A DNA stretch of 64,000 nucleotides, taken from Novosphingobium sp. (GTDB lineage: Bacteria; Pseudomonadota; Alphaproteobacteria; Sphingomonadales; Sphingomonadaceae). Shown here in pieces: positions 20,043 through 29,197 of this stretch (the stretch's first letter is position 1; each line of letters opens with the position of its first letter). Both the position numbers and the translations under genes were made by a program. The notes beneath the pieces are model-generated. The model was not told the DNA's origin and made no database searches. It saw nothing but the letters and a program-made list of their open reading frames with translations. The stretch spans positions 49,471 through 113,470 of the forward strand of contig JANXSP010000029.1 of NCBI GenBank assembly GCA_025356575.1. The letters are read 5' to 3'.

Positions 20043-22208
20043 ATGGCACGCACGCCTGACCGGCGCCGCACGCGCGGCCGCGGCACCGCTGCCCGTCCCG
20101 TGCGCAGCGGCTGGCGCTTGTGGCTGCGCCGGATGCTGATCGGCGGCAGCGGGCTTGCGCTCCTGGGTCTGTTCGCGCTCGGCGTGTCGGTGGCCTTCGC
20201 GGCGCGTTCGCTGCCCAGCTACGACGAGATGAAATCGAGCCAGAACGGCCAGATGATCGTCGTGCGCGCGCGCGACGGGACCCAGCTGGTTGCGGTTGGG
20301 CCAAGCTACGGCAAATGGCTGCCTTCGGCCGACATTCCCCAGGTGATGAAGGATGCGATGGTTTCGGTCGAGGACCGGCGGTTCAACCGGCACTTCGGGA
20401 TCGATCCGTACGGCCTGGCGCGGGCGTTGTTCGTCTCGATCCGCGATCGGCGCGGGGCCCGGGCAACCTCGACGATCACCCAGCAGCTCGCGCGCAACGT
20501 CTTCCTCAACAACAACCGCACTGTCGGGCGCAAACTACGCGAGGGCGTGCTGGCAATGGCGCTCGAAGCCAAGTTTTCCAAGGCCCAGATCCTCGAGCTC
20601 TATCTCAACAAGGTCTATTTCGGCGGGGGCGCCTATGGCATCGATTCGGCCAGTCGCAAGTTCTTCGGCCATCCCGCCACCACGCTGAGCCTGCCCGAGG
20701 CGGCGATCATCGCCGGGCTGGTCAAGGCCCCGTCGCGCTATTCGCCCACCGCCGATGCCGGCGCGGGGATCGCGCGGGCGCGGGTGGTGCTCCAGACGAT
20801 GCAGGAAACCGGGGCGATCAGCGCCGGCGAAGCGGCTTCGGCGGATCTTCACACGGTTCGTATCGCGGATGAGGGAGGCCAGAATTCGGTCCGCTATTTT
20901 ACCGATTGGGCGCTGCCGCAGCTCGATATCCTGCTGGGCGGGGCGAGCACCGAACCGATCGAGGTCTGGACCACGCTCGATGTTGGCATGCAGCGCGCAG
21001 CGACCGCGTCGATCGCCGCCAATGTTCCGTCCGGGGCGCAAGGCGCGCTCGTCAGCCTCGACCGCGACGGCGCGGTGATGGCGATGGTCGGAGGCACCGA
21101 TTATGCCCGGTCGAACTACAACCGCGCGACCGACGCGGTGCGTCAGCCGGGATCGGCGTGGAAGCTGTTCGTCTATCTCGCCGCGCTCGAATCGGGCTAC
21201 ACCCCCAACGACACGGTGACCGATGCGCCGGTGACGATCGACGGGTGGAGCCCGCGCAATTCGGGCGGAACCTATGCGGGCAAGATCGATGTCCGCACCG
21301 CGTTCGCCTATTCGAAGAATACCGTCGCGGCGCAGCTCGGCAACGAGGTCGGCTATAGCGCGGTGGCCGGAATGGCGCGGCGGTTCGGGATCACCACCCC
21401 GATCAATACCCACCCCTCGATGGTGCTGGGCACCTCGGAAGTCCGCGTGATCGACATGACCCGCGCGTTCGCCGCGGTCTCGGCCCACGGCGTTGCGGTC
21501 GAGCCGTTCGGGATCCTCAAGGTCACCAACACCGAAGGGCGCGTGCTGTACCAACATGCCAGTGTCGCCGGCACGCAGCTCGTCCCCGCCTACGTCGCGG
21601 CGGGGATCACCGATCTGCTCCAGACCGCGGTCAACATCGGCACCGGCCGCGCCGCGCAGATCGGCCGCCCGGTCGCGGGCAAGACCGGGACCACGACCTC
21701 CAACAAGGACGGCTGGTTCCTCGGCTTCTCGAGCGGGATCACGACCGGGGTGTGGATGGGCCGCGACGATGCCAAGCCGATCCCGGGCTTGCAGGGCGGC
21801 ACCGCCCCGGCGCGCGCGTTCGCGGCCTATATGCGCGTGGCCGTGGCGCAGCGCCCGGTCGAACAGTTCGATACCAAGCTGCAGTTGCCCGAATGGCAGC
21901 TCGAGCCCGACGACGAGGCGAGCTTTGCCGGATCGAACGACTATTACTACATCGACGATCAGGGCAACCTGGTCGATCCGCACCGGGTGGTCGAGCCGCC
22001 GCAGCCGCCGCCCGCCGATCCCCAGGGGGGCGAGCCTGGGCTGGTCCCGGCCGGACCGCCGGCGGCAGCGGGGGACGAGTTCCTCAACCAGGCCACCGGG
22101 GGCAACCGCCCGAACGAGCCGCCGCCCGACCGCCCGCGCATTGCGCCGCAAAAGCCTGCGCCGGCCCCGCGCACCGGGTCTTCGCCAATGGTCCAGGAAG
22201 TCAACTGA
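20043..22208 (+). CDS. PBP1A-family bifunctional transglycosylase/transpeptidase (second paralog)
   Basis: VEDRRFNRHFGID, TSTITQQLARN, PGSAWKLF, KTGTT motifs. Confidence 0.9.
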   Translation: MARTPDRRRTRGRGTAARPVRSGWRLWLRRMLIGGSGLALLGLFALGVSVAFAARSLPSYDEMKSSQNGQMIVVRARDGTQLVAVGPSYGKWLPSADIPQVMKDAMVSVEDRRFNRHFGIDPYGLARALFVSIRDRRGARATSTITQQLARNVFLNNNRTVGRKLREGVLAMALEAKFSKAQILELYLNKVYFGGGAYGIDSASRKFFGHPATTLSLPEAAIIAGLVKAPSRYSPTADAGAGIARARVVLQTMQETGAISAGEAASADLHTVRIADEGGQNSVRYFTDWALPQLDILLGGASTEPIEVWTTLDVGMQRAATASIAANVPSGAQGALVSLDRDGAVMAMVGGTDYARSNYNRATDAVRQPGSAWKLFVYLAALESGYTPNDTVTDAPVTIDGWSPRNSGGTYAGKIDVRTAFAYSKNTVAAQLGNEVGYSAVAGMARRFGITTPINTHPSMVLGTSEVRVIDMTRAFAAVSAHGVAVEPFGILKVTNTEGRVLYQHASVAGTQLVPAYVAAGITDLLQTAVNIGTGRAAQIGRPVAGKTGTTTSNKDGWFLGFSSGITTGVWMGRDDAKPIPGLQGGTAPARAFAAYMRVAVAQRPVEQFDTKLQLPEWQLEPDDEASFAGSNDYYYIDDQGNLVDPHRVVEPPQPPPADPQGGEPGLVPAGPPAAAGDEFLNQATGGNRPNEPPPDRPRIAPQKPAPAPRTGSSPMVQEVN

Positions 22209-22268
22209 GCGTCAACCGCGCAGGCTTGTAGGCGGGCGATTTTGCGATAGGTTTCGCACCGTGCCCGA

Positions 22269-24248
22269 ATGAGCGGGCGGGAGGAGCCGACCTTGACCCG
22301 ATCACGCCTGTGCGCCGCGCTGCTGCTTGCTGCCGTTCCGGTAACCGCGGGGGCGCAAACCCCGCCGGCGGCGGCTCCCGTTGCCGCGGCGATCGTGCCC
22401 AAGCCCGCCGCGCTGACCGCCGAGCAGGTGCCGCCGATCCCGCTGGTGCTCGCTGCGCAAGTTCGTCCCTATCTCGAATCGCGCGGTGCGGCGTTTTCGG
22501 GATGGGACCCCAAGGCGCGCGCGGTGCTGATCACGACGCGCTTCGGAAATGCTGCGCAGCTTCACCGCGTGGCGATGCCGCTGGGCGCGCGCACGCAGAT
22601 CTCGTTCGAGGCCGAGCCGGTCGGGGGAAGCTACGCCCCGCAGCGCGGCGACGTGATCGTGGTCCAGAAGGACAGCGGCGGCGATGAATATTTCCAGCTC
22701 AGCACCCTGCGCGACGGGCGCCTGACGCTGTTGACCGATGGGACCAGCCGCAACGAATTCAACGCGTGGAGCGATGATGGAACGCTGGTCGGCTACAGTT
22801 CGACCCGCCGCAACGGTGCCGACAGCGACCTCTACGTGATGGACCCGCGCGATCCGGCATCGAGCCGGATGGTCGCGCAGGTCAGCGGCGGCGGATGGGG
22901 GATCGGCGCGTTTTCGGCCGACAAGCGCACCGCCTATGTCGCCAACTACAAGTCGGTCCAGAACGTCGACCTGTTCCGCCTCGACCTCGCCTCGGGCGCG
23001 CTCACCGCGCTCGGCGACAACACCCGTGACGTCGCCCAGAGCGCGCCGCGCGCGGCACCCGACGGCACGCTGTGGAGCGTTTCGGATGAAGGATCGGACT
23101 TTGCCCGGCTCGGTACGATCGACCCGGTCAGCGGTGCATTCACCGCGCGCACCACCGAGCAGTGGGACGTCGACGGGTTCGATTTGAGCGCGGACGGCAA
23201 GACCATCGCCTATCTCGTCAACGCTGCCGGATCGAGCCGTCTGCGGATCATGGACGTGGCCAGCGATACGGTCCGCGATGTGGCGGGGTTGCCCGCGGGG
23301 GTGATCTCCGGGCTGCAGATCGCGCCGTGGGGGGAGATCGGTTTCTCGATATCCTCGGCCCGCAGCGCCAGCGACGTGTGGTCGGTCGATCCGGCCACGC
23401 TCGCGCTGACCCGCTGGACGCAGAGCGAAACCGGCGGGCTCGACGCGGGCAAAAATGCCGAGCCCGAACTGGTGACGATCAAGAGCTTCGACCGGCTCCC
23501 CGTCTCGGGTTTCCTTTACCTGCCCGATCCGGGGCGGTTTCCGGGCAAGCGTCCGGTGCTGGTGAACGTCCACGGGGGGCCGGAGGGCCAGTCGCAGCCG
23601 GGCTTCCTGGGGCGTGCCAACTACTTCGTCAACGAATTGGGGATCGGGCTGTTCTACCCCAACGTCCGCGGCTCGACGGGGTACGGAAAGCGCTTCGTCA
23701 GCCTCGACAACGGGCCGTTCAAGCGCGAGGATTCGGTTCGCGACATGGCCGCGTTCGTCGCCGCGCTGGCCGCCGATCCGCGCGTCGATGCCGGGCGGAT
23801 CGGGCTCACCGGGGGATCGTACGGCGGGTACATGTGCTATGCCGCCGCGGTCCAGTTGCGCACGCAATTGCGCGCGACGCAGTGCACCGTGGCGATCAGC
23901 AACTTCGTCAGCTTCCTGGAAAATACCAATGCCTATCGCCGCGATCTGCGCCGCGTCGAATACGGCGACGAGCGCGATCCGCGCCAGCGCGCGCAACTGA
24001 TGAAAATCTCGCCGCTCACCCGGGTCAACGAGATCACCCAGCCGATGTTCGTGATCACCGGGCACAACGATCCGCGCGTGCCCCAGTCCGAGGCAGACCA
24101 GATGGTCGCCGCGATCCGCGCGCATGGCGGGGTTGCCTGGCACATGATCGCGGCCAACGAGGGCCACGGTTACGCCAAGAAGGAAAACGTCGACTACGCC
24201 TTTCTGGCGCAACTGGTATTCTGGCAAAAGTATCTGCTGGGGCAGTAG
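22269..24248 (+). CDS. S9 family prolyl oligopeptidase / dipeptidyl aminopeptidase
   Basis: Signal peptide, WD40-like propeller, GGSYGGYM nucleophile elbow, C-terminal EGHGY. Confidence 0.93.
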   Translation: MSGREEPTLTRSRLCAALLLAAVPVTAGAQTPPAAAPVAAAIVPKPAALTAEQVPPIPLVLAAQVRPYLESRGAAFSGWDPKARAVLITTRFGNAAQLHRVAMPLGARTQISFEAEPVGGSYAPQRGDVIVVQKDSGGDEYFQLSTLRDGRLTLLTDGTSRNEFNAWSDDGTLVGYSSTRRNGADSDLYVMDPRDPASSRMVAQVSGGGWGIGAFSADKRTAYVANYKSVQNVDLFRLDLASGALTALGDNTRDVAQSAPRAAPDGTLWSVSDEGSDFARLGTIDPVSGAFTARTTEQWDVDGFDLSADGKTIAYLVNAAGSSRLRIMDVASDTVRDVAGLPAGVISGLQIAPWGEIGFSISSARSASDVWSVDPATLALTRWTQSETGGLDAGKNAEPELVTIKSFDRLPVSGFLYLPDPGRFPGKRPVLVNVHGGPEGQSQPGFLGRANYFVNELGIGLFYPNVRGSTGYGKRFVSLDNGPFKREDSVRDMAAFVAALAADPRVDAGRIGLTGGSYGGYMCYAAAVQLRTQLRATQCTVAISNFVSFLENTNAYRRDLRRVEYGDERDPRQRAQLMKISPLTRVNEITQPMFVITGHNDPRVPQSEADQMVAAIRAHGGVAWHMIAANEGHGYAKKENVDYAFLAQLVFWQKYLLGQ

Positions 24249-24271
24249 CCGGGTCAGCTATACGCAGGAAA

Positions 24272-24296
24272 GGCGGACGCCGCGCTGGCGCCCGCC
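24272..24296. terminator. Hairpin between convergent genes (possible bidirectional terminator)
   Basis: GGCGGaCGCC ... GGCGcCCGCC stem between the S9 peptidase and the DegP-like gene; no clear T-tract. Confidence 0.35.
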
Positions 24297-24317
24297 GTCC
24301 CGCATTCCTGGCGCCGG

Positions 24318-25913
24318 TTAGCGCAGCCGGATCGGAACGTATTGCGCCGGCTGGCCGCGCCGCAGGACGCGCAGCAATACCGCCTCGCGTCCTCCGCCAC
24401 GCGCCGCGGCGACCGCGGCTTCGAGATCGGCAGGGCGGGTGACCGCACGATAATTGGCCGAAAGCACAACATCGCCGCGCTGGATCCCCTTGGCCCCGGC
24501 ATCCGACGAATCGTCGACCACGGTCACGACGACGCCCTGGGTCCCCTCGGGGATCCCGAGTTGGGTTACGATCCGCGGGGTGAGCGGAATCGCCGAAAGA
24601 CCGAGCGCGCGCTCGACCACCCCGGTGCCCTGCTCGGTGGGGTTCTTGGGCGGACGCGCGAAATTGTCGTTTTGATCGTTCTGGGCGTTGTCGGGGTCGA
24701 AGCTCTGCTGCGCGAGTTCGTCCTCGGTCGGACGCTTGGCGACCACCGCGGTCAGCGTCATGCGCTTGGTATCGCGGATCAGATCGACCGGGATATGCTT
24801 GCCCGGCGCGGTATTGGCGACAATGAAAGACAGCGTCTGATCGGGGGTGACGTCCTTGCCATCGACCTTGAGCACCACGTCGCCTGCCTGCAGCCCGGCC
24901 AGTGCCGCGGGTTTGCCCGGCTCTACCGCCTGGACGAACTCGCCGCGGTTGTGCGGGATGCCGAGCGAATCCGCGATGTCCTCGCCCAGCGGCTGGATGC
25001 GGATGCCGAGATAGCCGCGCTCTATCGCCTCGCCGCGCTTGAGCTTGTCGACGATCGGGGCGGCGATGTCGGCGGGGATGGCAAAGCCGATCCCGACGCT
25101 GCCGCCAGTCGGTGAGAAGATCGCATTGTTGATGCCGATGACGTTGCCGCGCATGTCGAACATCGGTCCGCCCGAATTGCCGCGGTTGATCGAGGCGTCG
25201 GTCTGGAGATAGCGATCGTAGGCACTGCCCGACCCGGTGTTGCGATAGACCGCCGAGACGATCCCCGATGTGACCGTGCCGCCGAGCCCGAACGGGTTGC
25301 CGATCGCGATGACCCAGTCGCCCACCCGCGCCGCGCGCGAATCGCCGAATTTGACGAACGGCAAGGTCCGCGGCGCGTCGATCTTGAGCACCGCGAGATC
25401 CGATGCCGCATCGCGGCCAACGACCTTGGCAGGATATTCGGTCCGATCGGGCATGGTCACGGTGATCGATTCGACCTGTCCCTGGCCGTCGGCGGTGATG
25501 ACGTGGTTGTTGGTGACGACGAACCCGTCGGCCGAAATCACGAAGCCCGAACCCAGCGACTGCGCCTCGCGCGTCTGGGTTCCGCCCTGGCTCTGGCCGC
25601 CCTGCGTACCGCCGCCCTGGCCGTTCTGGCCGCCGCCGAACAAGTCGGCGAACGGGGTCCCGGCGAAAGGATTGGCGTTCTGCGCGACGCGAACCCGCTG
25701 GCGGGTCGAGATATTGACGACCGCAGGAGCGAGCTGTTCGGTCAGATCGGCGAAGCTGGCGGGCGCGCCCGCGCGCGGGACCACCGTATCCATGTGCTGG
25801 GCATCGTTCTGTGCGACCTGGGCACCGGCGGGGTAGCCGGTAAGCAGGGAAAGCGTGGCGCCGCCGAGCAGCAGCGCCGAAGTGACCGAATAGGCATATC
25901 GCACTGGCTTCAC
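24318..25913 (-). CDS. Do/DegP-family periplasmic serine protease with PDZ domains
   Basis: GSGFVISADGFVVTNNHV, SDLAVLKID, RGNSGGPMFD; two PDZ-like segments. Confidence 0.95.
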   Translation of the reverse strand: MKPVRYAYSVTSALLLGGATLSLLTGYPAGAQVAQNDAQHMDTVVPRAGAPASFADLTEQLAPAVVNISTRQRVRVAQNANPFAGTPFADLFGGGQNGQGGGTQGGQSQGGTQTREAQSLGSGFVISADGFVVTNNHVITADGQGQVESITVTMPDRTEYPAKVVGRDAASDLAVLKIDAPRTLPFVKFGDSRAARVGDWVIAIGNPFGLGGTVTSGIVSAVYRNTGSGSAYDRYLQTDASINRGNSGGPMFDMRGNVIGINNAIFSPTGGSVGIGFAIPADIAAPIVDKLKRGEAIERGYLGIRIQPLGEDIADSLGIPHNRGEFVQAVEPGKPAALAGLQAGDVVLKVDGKDVTPDQTLSFIVANTAPGKHIPVDLIRDTKRMTLTAVVAKRPTEDELAQQSFDPDNAQNDQNDNFARPPKNPTEQGTGVVERALGLSAIPLTPRIVTQLGIPEGTQGVVVTVVDDSSDAGAKGIQRGDVVLSANYRAVTRPADLEAAVAAARGGGREAVLLRVLRRGQPAQYVPIRLR

Positions 25914-26027
25914 GTCCTTTTTTACCGTTCGGGCCGCGGGCGGGGGAAGTGCCCGTATTCCGTAATTTCTGGCGCTTTTCGGGCTTTTGCACCTGAACCG
26001 CGATTGAATGGGCCGGCCCGGTTACAA

Positions 26028-26870
26028 TCAATTACCGCGGAACTGCTTGAGATAGCTGTTGTCGGGCGAAAGAATGATGCTGCTCGACCCGGTCTTGCTC
26101 GAAAACACCGCGTCGTAAGACTGCATCGCCCGATAGAAATCGTAGAACCCGGCGTCCTTGCCGAAGCTTACCGCATAGGTCTTGGCGGCGTCGGCCTCGG
26201 CCTGGGCACGGATAATCTGCGCGGCTTTCTGGCCCTGCGCGGCAATCGTCGCGGCTTCCTGCTGGCGCGCGGTCTGCATCCGCGCAAACGCGCTTTCGAG
26301 CGGGGTACCATCGGGCAGATCGGCGCGCTTGATCCGCACGTCGATAACCTGCGCTCCGTATTCACGCGCCTCGCGGTCGAGCGCGGTACGGATGTTGTTC
26401 ATCGCCTGGCCGCGCTCGGCGGTCAGCAACGACTGGAAGGTGCGCTTGCCCAGTTCCTGGCGCAATACCGAGTTGAGAATCGGCTGGAGCTGCTCGGCAA
26501 CGCGTTCGGTGGTCCCCGCCGTACGCACCATCTTGACCGGATCGATGATCCGGAAGCGGGCAAAGGCATCGACCTCGAGCCGGAGCTGGTCGATCGAGAG
26601 CACTTGCTGGCGCTCCATATCGACTGCCATCACGCGCTTGTCGATCCGCACCACGCGTTCGAAAAACGGGACGCGGAATACCAGCCCGGCGCCGGTCTGG
26701 CCGAAGTCCCGGTTGGGGCGGAAGCGGTTGATCACGCGCACCGGCTCGCCGACCCGGACGATGACGGCCTGCTCGGTTTCGGGGACGACCACCGTACACA
26801 GCATGATCCCGACGATCAGCGCGGCGATCGCGCCGATCGTCAGCTTCTGGTTCTGCCAGAGCGTGTCCAT
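26028..26870 (-). CDS. hflC: Protease modulator HflC
   Basis: Band 7 protein; VVVPETEQAVIVRVGEPVRV; downstream of hflK. Confidence 0.93.
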   Translation of the reverse strand: MDTLWQNQKLTIGAIAALIVGIMLCTVVVPETEQAVIVRVGEPVRVINRFRPNRDFGQTGAGLVFRVPFFERVVRIDKRVMAVDMERQQVLSIDQLRLEVDAFARFRIIDPVKMVRTAGTTERVAEQLQPILNSVLRQELGKRTFQSLLTAERGQAMNNIRTALDREAREYGAQVIDVRIKRADLPDGTPLESAFARMQTARQQEAATIAAQGQKAAQIIRAQAEADAAKTYAVSFGKDAGFYDFYRAMQSYDAVFSSKTGSSSIILSPDNSYLKQFRGN

Positions 26871-26871
26871 C

Positions 26872-28104
26872 TCAGTTGCCCCCCGTCGGAGCGACCGGAA
26901 CGGCGGCAGGATCGCGGCGCTTGATCTCGGGCAACGGGAGGTACGAATTGACCCCGGGCGCCTCGACGATGACCTTGTCGTTGTTGGACAACACGCGCTC
27001 CATCGTCTCGTAATACATTCGCCGGCGCGTGACGTCGGGCGCCAGGCGGTACTGTTCGTAAACCTTGTCGAACGCCGCGGCATCGCCCTGCGCGCGCGCG
27101 GTGAGCTGCTGTGCCCAGGCCTGCGCGTTGTTGATATCGCGCTGCGCGTTCTGCTGCGCGGCGGTCACCGCCTGGAACGCGTCGATGACCTTGGCCGGCG
27201 GATCGGCCTTCTTGATCTCGACCCCCTGGACCAGCACCCCCGAGCGATAGGCATCGAGGATCGCCTGCATCCGAATGCGCACGCGCTGTTCGACCTGGGC
27301 CCGGCCCGAGCCGCCCATGGCATCGACCAGCGGCACTTCGGCGATCGACGCACGCATCGCCGCCTCTGCAACTTCCTTGACGCTACCCGCCGGGTCCTGG
27401 AGCTGGAAGGTATAGAGCTTCAGATCCTTGATGCTCCACCGCACCAGGTACGACAGGTCGACCAGGTTCTGGTCGCTCGTCAGCATCAACTTTTCGCCGT
27501 CGGTATCGGGGATGGTGTCGCGCTTGATCGAGGTCACATCGGCGACGCTGACATCCTGGAACGGCCACGGCAAGGTGAACGAAATGCCCGGATAGATCGT
27601 GTGCGAATACGCGCCGAACGTGCTGACGATGCCCTGTTCCTTGGGCCCGATCTGGTGCGTGGTGGTTACCCCGAGCCACAGCACTACGGCCCCTGCCGCG
27701 ATCAACGGCCCCCAGCTCTTGCCGTTGGCACGGCGCGGTATCTGCGGGAATTTGCCGCCACCGCCGCCGGTCTTGCTCGGGCCGCCGGCACGCGCGCGGA
27801 AAATATCCTCGATGTTCGCGGCGCGCCGCGGCGGGGTGTCCTGGGCGGGGAGCCACGGGCTGCGCGGCGGCGGGACCGGGTCCTTGATCGGGCCTTTGCG
27901 CGCCGGTGCTTTCGGCGGCGTTTCGGAAGTGGGTTCGTCAGGTGCCCCCTCGGCCTTCCCGGGTTCACCGCCTGGGCCCGCGCCCGCGCCGTCCCCCGAG
28001 CCGTCCCCCGAGCCATCGCCCGGACCGCTGCCCCATGGACTGCGCCGCCCGGCCATTGCCAGGATTGCGCGCTCGAAGACCCCGCTGAAACTCGTCATGA
28101 TCAA
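26872..28104 (-). CDS. hflK: FtsH protease activity modulator HflK
   Basis: Gly-rich N-terminus, TTHQIGPKEQGIVSTFG, SPFH domain. Confidence 0.93.
   Translation of the reverse strand: MIMTSFSGVFERAILAMAGRRSPWGSGPGDGSGDGSGDGAGAGPGGEPGKAEGAPDEPTSETPPKAPARKGPIKDPVPPPRSPWLPAQDTPPRRAANIEDIFRARAGGPSKTGGGGGKFPQIPRRANGKSWGPLIAAGAVVLWLGVTTTHQIGPKEQGIVSTFGAYSHTIYPGISFTLPWPFQDVSVADVTSIKRDTIPDTDGEKLMLTSDQNLVDLSYLVRWSIKDLKLYTFQLQDPAGSVKEVAEAAMRASIAEVPLVDAMGGSGRAQVEQRVRIRMQAILDAYRSGVLVQGVEIKKADPPAKVIDAFQAVTAAQQNAQRDINNAQAWAQQLTARAQGDAAAFDKVYEQYRLAPDVTRRRMYYETMERVLSNNDKVIVEAPGVNSYLPLPEIKRRDPAAVPVAPTGGN
27989..28024. repeat. Three 12-bp tandem repeats in the HflK N-terminal Gly-rich linker
   Basis: ccgtcccccgag x2 then ccatcgcccgga, encoding GDGSGDGSGDG on the minus strand. 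Confidence 0.7.
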
Positions 28105-28201
28105 GGTTATAGGGTCGCGGACCCGACAAAAACAGTGCCCCCGCGGGGTTTTTCCTTGCTAGGGCGGCGCGGTCCCGCGGTGGGGCGATGGCGGAACGCG
28201 A

Positions 28202-29194
28202 ATGGCTAGCGACGAATCTCCCGAAACTGCCCGCCTTGCGGCGTTGCTCCCCGCCGCAGCCGCGGAGCGAATGGCCTCGTTGGCGCTGGCCGACGGCGTC
28301 ATCACGATCGTGATCGAGGTCGCCGGAATGGAGCGGATGGAGCGCGACCGGCTCGAGGTTTCGGTCAAGGCCGCGCTGCGCGGTGCCGACGGCGTGCGCG
28401 AAGTGCGCGTGGCGATGACGGCCGAAAAGAAGATCGCGCCAGCGGGCCCGCGCATCGTCGCGGTCGGTTCGGGCAAGGGCGGCGTGGGCAAGTCGACGCT
28501 TTCGGCCAACCTGGCGGTTGCCCTGGCGCGCATGGGCCGGCGCGTGGGGCTGGTCGATGCCGACATCTATGGCCCCTCGCAGCCGCGGCTCCTCGCCAAC
28601 GAGGGGATGAAGCCCGAGGGCCGCGATTCCAAGATGATCCCGGTGCCGAGCCCGTGGGGCGTTCCGGTACTGTCGATGGGCCACCTGGTCGAGCCGGGAC
28701 AGGCGATCGCATGGCGCGGGCCGATGGCAGGCAATGCACTGGGCCAGTTGATCGATGCGCACTGGGACGGGATCGACCTGCTGATCGTCGATCTTCCCCC
28801 CGGCACCGGCGATGTCCAGCTGACCATGCTCAATCGCCACAAGCCGGTCGGCGCGGTGATCGTCTCGACCCCGCAGGATCTTGCGCTGATGGACGCCATG
28901 CGCGCGCTCCAGTTGTTCGAACAGGCCGGAGTCCCGGTGATCGGGATGGTCGAGAACATGGCCGGATACGTCTGCCCGCATTGCGGCGAGGACAGCGACC
29001 CGTTCGGCAATGGCGGCGCGGAGGCTGCGGCACGGACGATGGGCGCGGATTTCCTCGGGCGCATCCCGCTCGCCGCCTCGATCCGTGCCGACAGCGATGC
29101 CGGGCGCCCCCCCGCGGCGGGCGATACCCCGGCGGGTGAAGCGTTTGCGGCGATCGCGCGCAAGATCGCGGCGTGGCTGGATACGGAAGCCTAG
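28202..29194 (+). CDS. Mrp/NBP35 (ApbC-type) Fe-S carrier P-loop ATPase
   Basis: GSGKGGVGKST deviant Walker A; VCPHCGE. Confidence 0.94.
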   Translation: MASDESPETARLAALLPAAAAERMASLALADGVITIVIEVAGMERMERDRLEVSVKAALRGADGVREVRVAMTAEKKIAPAGPRIVAVGSGKGGVGKSTLSANLAVALARMGRRVGLVDADIYGPSQPRLLANEGMKPEGRDSKMIPVPSPWGVPVLSMGHLVEPGQAIAWRGPMAGNALGQLIDAHWDGIDLLIVDLPPGTGDVQLTMLNRHKPVGAVIVSTPQDLALMDAMRALQLFEQAGVPVIGMVENMAGYVCPHCGEDSDPFGNGGAEAAARTMGADFLGRIPLAASIRADSDAGRPPAAGDTPAGEAFAAIARKIAAWLDTEA

Positions 29195-29197
29195 GCG

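Noticed and set aside
22302-24227. 641-aa minus-strand ORF opposite the S9 peptidase
   Set aside because: Same antisense GC artefact
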